A DNA stretch of 6,333 nucleotides from DATFGK01 sp046712825 (lineage in GTDB: Bacteria; Actinomycetota; AC-67): positions 1 through 6,333 of the forward strand of contig JBKKCR010000148.1 of NCBI GenBank assembly GCA_046712825.1, in the 5' to 3' direction. Position 1 is the first letter of the stretch. Each line of letters begins with the position of its first letter. The translations under genes were made by a program, and so were the position numbers. The notes beneath the pieces are model-generated. The model did no database searches, had not been told where the DNA came from, and saw nothing but the letters and a program-made list of their open reading frames with translations. Positions 1 to 4,877 of this stretch are shown here, piece by piece.

Positions 1-813
1 GTGTACTACCTCGAGGCGCCGTTCACGATGCTTTACCGCGAGCCGCGCACGCGCCACCCCGAGCGCTTCAAGCCGTTCGCGGCCTTCTTCGCGGATCTCG
101 CGCTCGGCACGCTCCCGAGCTACGTCACGCTCGACCCCGGCTACTTCACCGCGTCGGATCACTCTCCGCAGAACGTGCAGCTCGGGCAGATCTACTTGGC
201 GGCCGTGTACGCGGCGCTGGCGTCGTCGGCGTTGTGGAACAACACCGCGCTGTTCATCACCTAAGACGAGGACGGCGGGTTCTACGACCACGTCCCGCAC
301 ACGTTCTTCCCGGACGAGCGAGCCAACGCCGACCTGGAGCTGGACTTCTCGAAGTCGGGCGGACGGCTGCCGAGCGTCGTGATCTCGCCGTGGGTCGGAC
401 GCGGCGCCGTTCATCGTCCCACGCCGTTCGGCGCTGCGGCGCCGGCCGTGGATCACACCTCGATCCTCGCGTTCGCCGAGTGGCGGTTCGGGCTGACGCC
501 TTTGACGATGCGCGATGCGGCCGCGCTCGCGGAGAACCGTTTCTTCTTGGAGGCGTTCGACTTCGATGCCGGGCCGCGGGCCGCGCCGACCCTGGACGTC
601 CCCGCGTTCGAGCCGGGGATGCTGACGGATTGCGCCGGAACCTACGCCGGGCCGCCGCCGCCCCACGTTCCGCTGCCGCCGTTGACGGCATCGGTGGAGG
701 CGGCCGATCTGCTGGTTCGGGCTTCGCGGGCGGGGATCATCCCGATGGCGTCGCGCGCCGCCGTCGAGGCGACACTGAAACGCTGCGCGCTCGTCGCGCG
801 CCGCGGGCTTTAG
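1..813 (+). pseudogene. Phosphoesterase (phospholipase C-like), 5' truncated, interrupted by an in-frame stop
   Basis: This is the C-terminal half of a phosphoesterase of the phospholipase C/acid phosphatase family (PF04185), whose members hydrolyse phosphate esters and are usually exported. The reading frame is open from base 1, so the N-terminus lies outside the window. Family landmarks appear in order: a conserved Asp-His-Ser-Pro (bases about 169-180), a Leu-Phe-Ile-Thr strand ending at 261, then Asp-Glu-Asp-Gly-Gly-Phe-Tyr-Asp-His-Val from 265, Ser-Pro-Trp-Val near 385-396, and Asp-His-Thr-Ser at about 451-462. Codon 262-264 is TAA exactly where the family has tyrosine (Thr-Tyr-Asp-Glu), a single-base change from TAC or TAT. 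Frame and similarity continue undisturbed to the TAG at 811-813. As written the product would lose the motif that carries acidic and histidine active-site residues, so it is called a pseudogene. A sequencing or assembly error is the main alternative. An internal restart at 379 would lack the motif and is not expected to be active. Confidence 0.85.
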
Positions 814-817
814 GCGT

Positions 818-961
818 TCAGTCCAAGGACTTGCGGAGACGCCTCGGTAGTTCACGACGGTACTTCTTGTAGCGGAGCACGCGGTACTGGTAACGGTCCG
901 CGAGCACGATCGCCGCGATCGCTACCACCGCGATCACCAGAACAACCAGCGCAAGCATCAT
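818..961 (-). CDS. Small single-pass membrane protein, 47 residues, unknown function
   Basis: The predicted protein starts Met-Met-Leu-Ala and has one strongly hydrophobic helix (residues about 3-21). A short, very basic cytoplasmic-type tail follows (residues 22-47, rich in Arg, Lys and Tyr), which fits an N-out/C-in single-span topology. I do not recognise the family. The open frame can be extended to 1018, but the ATG at 961 is preferred because a purine-rich AGGGGGGG lies about 5 bases upstream and because the extension would put polar residues before the helix. The stop (TGA, 820-818) is only 4 bp from the end of the convergent phosphoesterase. The upstream region carries a 16-bp palindrome that could be its operator. 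Small size and lack of a recognised family keep confidence moderate, but the clear membrane segment plus ribosome-binding site argue for a real gene. Confidence 0.6.
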   Translation of the reverse strand: MMLALVVLVIAVVAIAAIVLADRYQYRVLRYKKYRRELPRRLRKSLD

Positions 962-1036
962 GTTCGTCCCCCCCTGCGTCAGAGTTGGATACCTCTTACC
1001 CGCCGCAGGCTCGCGCATTCCCGATCACCTCAGAAA

Positions 1037-1063
1037 TGTCTGACGCGTCTGACATGTCAGACA
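1037..1063. promoter_or_regulatory. Putative operator: 16-bp perfect palindrome plus extra half-site
   Basis: Bases 1047-1062 read GTCTGACATGTCAGAC, a perfect 16-bp palindrome. An additional half-site TGTCTGAC at 1037-1044 pairs with GTCAGACA at 1056-1063, so three TCTGAC-type units crowd into 27 bp. Short perfect palindromes of this type are typical binding sites for dimeric repressors such as TetR- or GntR-family proteins; no such regulator is encoded in the window. The site lies 76-102 bp upstream of the small membrane protein start (961) and upstream of the plus-strand terminator. CTGACA within it resembles a -35 element on either strand, but I could not pair it with a convincing -10. Confidence 0.5.
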
Positions 1064-1095
1064 GGCCCGCAAGAGGTATGGGCCCCCGGTCCCGA

Positions 1096-1109
1096 TTGCC
1101 TCGAGGCAA
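1096..1109. repeat. 14-bp perfect palindrome in intergenic region
   Basis: TTGCCTCGAGGCAA is its own reverse complement. It lies between the operator-like palindrome and the plus-strand terminator, in non-coding sequence. It could be a second protein-binding site or, if the region is transcribed, a hairpin. The sequence does not decide which. Confidence 0.4.
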
Positions 1110-1160
1110 CGTAACCAGCCGAGGGTGATCCTCCGTTAATTCAGTGAAGCCTCCCCAGAG

Positions 1161-1191
1161 GGCCCCGGCGCAAGCCGGGGCCTCTTCTTTT
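1161..1191 (+). terminator. Rho-independent terminator, plus strand
   Basis: A 9-bp all-GC stem (GGCCCCGGC at 1161-1169 with GCCGGGGCC at 1174-1182) is closed by a GCAA tetraloop of the stable GNRA type. It is followed by a T-rich tract, TCTTCTTTT, at 1183-1191. The tail is on the plus strand only; on the minus strand the stem runs into CTCTGGGG. It therefore reads as an intrinsic terminator for rightward transcription. The nearest plus-strand gene ends 347 bp away, beyond an opposing gene, which suggests that it ends an unannotated short transcript or catches read-through before the vapBC locus. Confidence 0.75.
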
Positions 1192-1619
1192 CAGGCGGGC
1201 AGGATCGTGATCCGTCCCTCGCGGGCGACGACGTCGAAGTCGCGGTGATCGAACGTTAGAACCTTGCCGCCGCTGCGTTCAGCGCATGCGATCACCGCGG
1301 CATCGGTGAAGCTCAGGCCGAGGTCTTCGTATCGCGCAAGCAGCTCACGGATACGACCGAGATCGTCGTCGCCACAGTCCAGCGTGTACGAGCCCGTCTC
1401 GATGTCGGAGAGAAGCCCGTCGAGCACGGTCAGCCCAAGCCGCTGTTTCACCAGATATCCGAGCTCGCAAAGTGCCCCGGCCGGAACGAGGTGCGGTCCG
1501 CCGTCAGCGAGCAGGGCGGCCTTTGCCGCGTTGTGGTGCCGCTCTTTCTTGTCGAGGAGCGCCAGCATCCCCGACGTGTCGAGCGTAATCACGATCGAAC
1601 TCTCGCTCGAGCCACTCAT
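1191..1619 (-). CDS. vapC: VapC-like PIN-domain ribonuclease toxin
   Basis: This is a PIN-domain protein (PF01850), the toxin of a type II toxin-antitoxin pair; the family cleaves RNA, often tRNA or rRNA, using Mg2+ held by acidic residues. Numbered from the ATG at 1619, the expected acidic set is visible: Asp14 in the first strand (Thr-Leu-Asp-Thr-Ser-Gly), Glu52 (Leu-Cys-Glu-Leu), Asp106 (Phe-Thr-Asp-Ala-Ala) and Asp124/Asp127 (Phe-Asp-His-Arg-Asp-Phe). Length is about 142 residues, normal for VapC. The start is uncertain. ATG at 1619 has GGAGG only 3 bases upstream. A GTG at 1592 would give 133 residues beginning directly at the first PIN strand, with GAGAG 7 bases upstream, and fits the family better. 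Either way the 5' end lies inside the antitoxin gene. The stop is TGA at 1193-1191. Confidence 0.9.
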   Translation of the reverse strand: MSGSSESSIVITLDTSGMLALLDKKERHHNAAKAALLADGGPHLVPAGALCELGYLVKQRLGLTVLDGLLSDIETGSYTLDCGDDDLGRIRELLARYEDLGLSFTDAAVIACAERSGGKVLTFDHRDFDVVAREGRITILPA

Positions 1620-1809
1620 CAACCTCCGTCGCGTCGAGGGTGCCGTCGGCCGCGCTGCCGATCGACTTCGGCATGGGCCTCGGCTGTTCTGCCAAGTATC
1701 TAGTCAGCGCTTCGCGCACGAGCTCGGCCTGAGGCTTGCCGGCACGTTTGGCGGCGTTGCGAAGAGCGACCTGAAGGTCGCCGGGCAGATAGAGGGTCGT
1801 CTTCTCCAC
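1504..1809 (-). CDS. vapB: VapB-like ribbon-helix-helix antitoxin
   Basis: The N-terminus (residues about 3-40: Thr-Thr-Leu-Tyr-Leu-Pro followed by two helices with Lys-Arg-Ala-Gly-Lys and Glu-Leu-Val-Arg-Glu-Ala-Leu) is a ribbon-helix-helix (CopG/Arc type) DNA-binding fold, as expected of an antitoxin that represses its own promoter. The C-terminal half, with Glu-Val-Asp-Glu-Trp-Leu near residues 62-67, is the probable toxin-binding tail. The start is GTG at 1809, chosen because the conserved strand begins at residue 4. No good Shine-Dalgarno precedes it, and a likely -10 box lies only 12-17 bp upstream, so translation may be near-leaderless. The frame runs to TGA at 1506-1504, overlapping the toxin gene by 89-116 bp. 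The last 30 or so residues (Arg/Pro/Gly-rich) may be an unselected extension. Confidence 0.85.
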   Translation of the reverse strand: MEKTTLYLPGDLQVALRNAAKRAGKPQAELVREALTRYLAEQPRPMPKSIGSAADGTLDATEVDEWLEREFDRDYARHVGDAGAPRQERAAPQRGKGRPAR

Positions 1810-1820
1810 GCTCTGATGTT

Positions 1821-1851
1821 ACCATACGCCATATGTGGCGCCGCGAAACAA
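1821..1851 (-). promoter_or_regulatory. Probable vapBC promoter with palindromic operator
   Basis: On the minus strand a -10-like TATGGT (1826-1821) is preceded, 19 bp upstream, by TTGTTT (1851-1846). The spacer holds an inverted repeat CGCCA-TATG-TGGCG (1827-1840), well placed for repression by the ribbon-helix-helix antitoxin. Predicted transcription would begin about 5 bases before the GTG at 1809, which would explain the missing Shine-Dalgarno. The -35 match is modest and the spacing long, so this is a plausible reading only. Confidence 0.45.
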
Positions 1852-1859
1852 CGTAGCCC

Positions 1860-2465
1860 TTACGAGCCCTCGTACTCGAAGCGGCCGAAGGCCGAGTAGC
1901 GACCCGAGTAGTCGTAGTCGATCGCGGGGTCGGCGACTCGGAAGGTCTTGTTCGTCGCGAGGATCGCGCGCTTCACCACCAGCGCCTCCGGCATGTGCAA
2001 CTCGGGGTGCGCCTCGACGCCGGTGACCGGGTTGCTCATCGGCTTGAGCTCGAGATGAACGGTGTCGCCGATCCGTAGCGTCGTCGCGTAGTCGGCGAGG
2101 GTGATCTCGTAGTGGGCGGGTTCGGGCCCGGCGAGGGCGTAGGTGTTGATGAAGATCGCCCACGGCCCTCCAACCTGGCCGCGCACGAGCCGGGTCAACG
2201 CCTCGCGCTGCGGTTCGTCGGCGCGATCGTCGATGAACGAGATCGCCGTGCCGTTCCCCTCGTGGATCGCGCCGGGCCACTTGCAGAACACCGAGACGGA
2301 CAGCCCGTCGATCGCGACGTCTCCGATCCGGCCCTCGTCGGTCACCCACGCCCAGCCGCCTTCGCAGTAGCCCTGCGTGGGCCGGGCGTTGACGTTGCAC
2401 GGACAGCCCCAATCGCAGTTACACGCGATGAGAACGGTCCCGCTCACTCGCCAAGTGTCTGCCAT
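1860..2465 (-). CDS. DUF1326 family cysteine-rich protein
   Basis: This 201-residue protein belongs to DUF1326 (PF07040), a family without an established biochemical role. The diagnostic N-terminal cluster is intact: Cys15-Asn-Cys17-Asp-Trp-Gly-Cys21-Pro-Cys23, then Cys34 in Gly-Tyr-Cys-Glu-Gly and Cys61 in Val-Phe-Cys-Lys-Trp, plus His68. Six cysteines, four of them in nine residues, suggest metal binding or thiol chemistry (inference). No signal peptide or membrane span is visible, so it is probably cytoplasmic. The ATG at 2465 is chosen over upstream ATGs because it has GGGAG 4 bases upstream and the family match begins there; longer versions would run back into the kinase gene. It starts 13 bp after the kinase stop on the same strand, so it is probably the last gene of the DM13-regulator-kinase operon. 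The stop is TAA at 1862-1860; no clear terminator follows before vapB, 50 bp downstream. Confidence 0.9.
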   Translation of the reverse strand: MADTWRVSGTVLIACNCDWGCPCNVNARPTQGYCEGGWAWVTDEGRIGDVAIDGLSVSVFCKWPGAIHEGNGTAISFIDDRADEPQREALTRLVRGQVGGPWAIFINTYALAGPEPAHYEITLADYATTLRIGDTVHLELKPMSNPVTGVEAHPELHMPEALVVKRAILATNKTFRVADPAIDYDYSGRYSAFGRFEYEGS

Positions 2466-2478
2466 CTCGCTCCCATTC

Positions 2479-3549
2479 TTACGCAGCCGGCAAGGTGAAG
2501 ACGAACCGCGCTCCCCCGCCCTCGCGATCCTCGGCCCAGATCCGTCCGCCGTGGGCCTCGACCAAACCGCGTGAGATGGCGAGCCCCAAGCCGGCGCCGG
2601 CGTCGTACGAGCCCGTCCGCGCCGCGTCGGCGCGCCAGAAGCTGTCGAACGCATGATCGCGCGCGCCGGCCGGCAGGCCCGAGCCCGTGTCCTCGACGGC
2701 GACAACGACCGAACCGCTCCGGCCGAGTATCGAGACGGCGACGGATCCGTCGTTCGGCGTGTGCCGCAAGGCGTTGGAGAGCAGGTTCATCAGCACGCGC
2801 TCGATCTTTTCCGGCGCGCAGCGCGCTCGTCCGTCCCCGTCCGAGGAGACCTCGAGACGCACGCGCGCCGCCTCGGCCTGCGCCTGCAGCGATCGGACGC
2901 ATCCCGCGGCGAGATCGGCGATCGGAACGACGACCAGCTCGAGGTTCAGCGATCGGGTCTCGATGCGGGACAGCTCGAACAAGTCGTCGACCAGCAGCGA
3001 CAGCGTGCGAACCTGCCGCGCCATCTCGGGCATGTACTCGTTCGACCCGAGCCCGTCCTGGGTCGCCTCGATCATCGCCTGCAGCGACGAAAGCGGTGCG
3101 CGCAGATCGTGACTCGCCCACGCGACGAGATTCCGCCGCGTGTCCATCAACCGGGCAAGGGACGCCACGACGTCGTTGAACGCGGCGGCGATCGCGGCCA
3201 TCTCGGAGGGGCCTTCGACCGGCAGCCGCGAGCTCAGGTCGCCGGCAGCGACGCGGGAAGCCGCTTCCCGCACCCGGTCCACGGTCTGCACGACGCGCCG
3301 CGAGAGCATGAATGCCACCACGACGGCGGCCAGCGCGGACGCTCCGGTAACGATCGCCAGGACGGCCGCGTCGTGGCCGTTGAACATCACCGCGCCGGCG
3401 ATGAGCACGACCACTACGGGCGCGACCACTGCCGAGACGCATAGCAGCACGATCTGCTCGCGGAGTCGCGGCAGCCGGGGAAGGATCAACGCCACCACGA
3501 CCCCGATCGCGAGGACGCCGAGCACCGCTACGACGGTCGTCTCGATCAC
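2479..3549 (-). CDS. Sensor histidine kinase (HAMP-HisKA-HATPase), short-sensor type
   Basis: This is a 356-residue membrane histidine kinase that would autophosphorylate and pass phosphate to the regulator encoded just upstream. Three hydrophobic segments (about 5-24, 33-55 and 61-83) are joined by very short loops and there is no sizeable extracytoplasmic domain. A HAMP-like linker follows (84-137, with Ala-Gly-Asp-Leu-Ser-Ser-Arg-Leu). The HisKA domain has the phospho-acceptor His147 in Ser-His-Asp-Leu-Arg-Ala-Pro-Leu. The ATPase domain shows the N box (Asn255-Leu-Leu-Ser-Asn259-Ala), G1 box (Asp287-Thr-Gly-Ser-Gly-Leu), F box (Phe301/Phe304) and G2 box (Gly318-Ala-Gly-Leu-Gly-Leu-Ala-Ile). 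The start is GTG at 3549, overlapping the regulator stop as GTGA. The frame stays open far upstream to 4035, but that stretch is antisense shadow. Lacking a sensor domain, it resembles intramembrane-sensing kinases, which often rely on a partner protein. The stop is TAA at 2481-2479. Confidence 0.95.
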   Translation of the reverse strand: MIETTVVAVLGVLAIGVVVALILPRLPRLREQIVLLCVSAVVAPVVVVLIAGAVMFNGHDAAVLAIVTGASALAAVVVAFMLSRRVVQTVDRVREAASRVAAGDLSSRLPVEGPSEMAAIAAAFNDVVASLARLMDTRRNLVAWASHDLRAPLSSLQAMIEATQDGLGSNEYMPEMARQVRTLSLLVDDLFELSRIETRSLNLELVVVPIADLAAGCVRSLQAQAEAARVRLEVSSDGDGRARCAPEKIERVLMNLLSNALRHTPNDGSVAVSILGRSGSVVVAVEDTGSGLPAGARDHAFDSFWRADAARTGSYDAGAGLGLAISRGLVEAHGGRIWAEDREGGGARFVFTLPAA

Positions 3550-4265
3550 GGCACGAACCGGTAGCCGACGCCCCAGACCGTCTCGATGTGTTCCGGCGAC
3601 GAGGGATCGCGCTCGATCTTCTCTCGCAGACGTCGGACGTGAACGGTGATCGTGCCGGTGTCGTTGGCCTCGTGGTAGCCCCAGACGTTGTCCATGAGCT
3701 GCTCGCGCGAGAACACCCGGCGCGGGTTCGAGGCGATGAACCAAAGCAGGTCGAACTCGCGAGGGGTCAGGGTGAGGAGCGTTCCGTCGCGGGTCACCTC
3801 GCGCGTGCTCGGATCGATCGTCAGATCGCCGACCTCGAGCCGCTCTCCTGAGGTGGACGTCGCGTCGGAGCGGCGCAGGACCGAGCGAGCGCGCGCGACG
3901 AGCTCGCGAGGGGAGAACGGCTTCGTGACGTAGTCGTCGGCGCCGAGCTCGAGCCCGACGATGCGATCGGCTTCCTCGCCGCGGGCGGTCAGCATGATGA
4001 TCGGGACCGAGTCGCGCGCGCGCAGCCACCGGCACAGCTCGAGGCCGTCGAGGCCGGGCAGCATCACGTCGAGGATCACGAGACTTGGGGTCTCCGCCTC
4101 GAGCATCCGCTGCGCTTCGAGCCCGTCGGCCGCTTCGGAAGTCGTATAGCCGGCGTTGCGCAGGTAGCGGACCACGACCTCGCGTACAACCGGTTCGTCC
4201 TCGACGACGAGCACCGACGTCATGGTGGGACCATAGCGCGCGAGGTCGATCGCGGCTTCGGCCAT
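3546..4265 (-). CDS. OmpR/PhoB-family response regulator
   Basis: This is a 239-residue DNA-binding response regulator. The receiver domain (about residues 16-130) has the acidic pair Glu22-Asp23-Glu24, phospho-acceptor Asp66 (Val-Ile-Leu-Asp-Val-Met-Leu-Pro), switch Thr93 and Lys115 in Thr-Lys-Pro-Phe. The C-terminal winged-helix domain (about 138-239) contains Leu-Thr-Pro-Arg-Glu-Phe-Asp-Leu-Leu and ends Trp-Gly-Val-Gly-Tyr-Arg-Phe-Val-Pro, as in PhoB/OmpR proteins. The start is placed at ATG 4265, which shares a base with the DM13 gene's TGA (TGATG) and has AGGGG 5 bases upstream. A second ATG at 4223, just before the first receiver strand, would remove 14 residues but has no ribosome-binding site. 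It shares four bases (GTGA) with the kinase gene. Its likely targets are the 11-bp direct repeats upstream of the DM13 gene and the EF-hand gene. Confidence 0.95.
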   Translation of the reverse strand: MAEAAIDLARYGPTMTSVLVVEDEPVVREVVVRYLRNAGYTTSEAADGLEAQRMLEAETPSLVILDVMLPGLDGLELCRWLRARDSVPIIMLTARGEEADRIVGLELGADDYVTKPFSPRELVARARSVLRRSDATSTSGERLEVGDLTIDPSTREVTRDGTLLTLTPREFDLLWFIASNPRRVFSREQLMDNVWGYHEANDTGTITVHVRRLREKIERDPSSPEHIETVWGVGYRFVP

Positions 4266-4819
4266 CAGGTCCCCTGTTCGAGGGGGGCGACCGCGAAGCC
4301 GACGTTGAACCGGCGGCACCAGACGACGACGCTCCGGTACTCGGCCGGGTCGACCTTCGCCGGGATCGCGTAGTTCTGCGAGCCGCGGTTCCCCTTGAGC
4401 TCGCCGAGCGAGACGAAACCGTTCGCGAAGCGCGAGGCGTCGCTCGAGGCGTCGTGCTTCGAGAGGTACACCAGGAGGTCCGGGCCGTTCAGGACCTGGA
4501 AGTCCTTCTCGAACCGAACGTAGAGCGTGCCGTCGACCCGGACCAGCGAGGCGCTTCCCGAGGCGTCGTGGTCGAGCCCGCGGAATTCTCCCGTCGCGAG
4601 CACCGAGCTCTGCGACCCCGGCGCCGCCGCGGCGGGCAGGTCCTCCGCGACGGTCTGGTTGATGAAGGCTTTCTGCGGCTCGAACCAGACGAGCACGAAG
4701 ACCGCCAGCCCCAGGAGCGCGACCACGATCGCGGCGGTAACGCCGCGGTGGGCCCTCGCGGCGGCGAGCGTTCGAGACGCGATCCCCTTGCGCGGGGCAC
4801 GAGTCGTAGTTTCCGCCAT
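4265..4819 (-). CDS. Membrane-anchored DM13-domain protein
   Basis: This 184-residue protein has a basic N-terminus, one transmembrane helix (about residues 28-46) and an extracytoplasmic DM13 domain (PF10517; about 75-180). DM13 signatures are clear: Ala-Ser-Gly-Ser-Ala-Ser-Leu (86-92), Asp-Gly-Thr-Leu-Tyr-Val-Arg-Phe-Glu-Lys-Asp-Phe (96-107), Asn-Gly-Pro-Asp-Leu-Leu-Val-Tyr-Leu (111-119), Leu-Gly-Glu-Leu-Lys-Gly-Asn (138-144), Gly-Ser-Gln-Asn-Tyr (146-150) and Val-Val-Val-Trp-Cys-Arg-Arg-Phe (164-171). Cys168 is the only cysteine; DM13 domains have been proposed to act in redox or electron transfer through such a cysteine, which is not shown here. The ATG at 4819 has AAGGAGG 6 bases upstream. 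It is the first gene of the operon and overlaps the regulator start (TGATG). Its position makes it a candidate accessory sensor or redox partner for the sensor-poor kinase, or simply a target of the system. Confidence 0.92.
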   Translation of the reverse strand: MAETTTRAPRKGIASRTLAAARAHRGVTAAIVVALLGLAVFVLVWFEPQKAFINQTVAEDLPAAAAPGSQSSVLATGEFRGLDHDASGSASLVRVDGTLYVRFEKDFQVLNGPDLLVYLSKHDASSDASRFANGFVSLGELKGNRGSQNYAIPAKVDPAEYRSVVVWCRRFNVGFAVAPLEQGT

Positions 4820-4844
4820 CGGTCCCTCCTTGTGTTTACGTCCG

Positions 4845-4877
4845 ACCTTAGAGCCGATCTGTTACAGAACCCTTACG
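4845..4877 (-). promoter_or_regulatory. Promoter and direct-repeat operator of the DM13-regulator-kinase operon
   Basis: Plus-strand bases 4861-4877 read GTTACAGAACCCTTACG, with TTAC units at 4862 and 4873, exactly 11 bp apart. A -10-like TAAGGT (minus strand, 4850-4845) lies 11 bp downstream, so the repeats cover the -35 position, as in PhoB-type activated promoters. The operator overlaps the final codons of the upstream EF-hand gene (stop at 4875-4873). A near-identical element lies upstream of that gene. The site is inferred to bind the response regulator encoded in this operon, giving autoregulation. Confidence 0.6.

Noticed and set aside
262..264. Possible recoding of TAA as tyrosine
   Set aside because: TAA is the natural terminator of the kinase (2481-2479), DUF1326 (1862-1860) and EF-hand (4875-4873) genes, so reassignment does not fit.
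257..872. Long open frames on both strands over the phosphoesterase
   Set aside because: Arg/Ala/Pro-rich low-complexity translations in other frames of GC-rich coding DNA; no family features.
1264..1899. Plus-strand open frame across vapBC
   Set aside because: Antisense shadow of the well-supported toxin and antitoxin genes; Ser/Arg-rich with no domain signs.
2444..3649. Several open frames on both strands inside the kinase gene
   Set aside because: Arg-rich shadows; the kinase frame has all the catalytic boxes.
3550..4035. Upstream extension of the kinase frame
   Set aside because: It lies entirely inside the response regulator gene in another frame and is Arg-rich; the GTG at 3549 with GTGA overlap gives a normal kinase.
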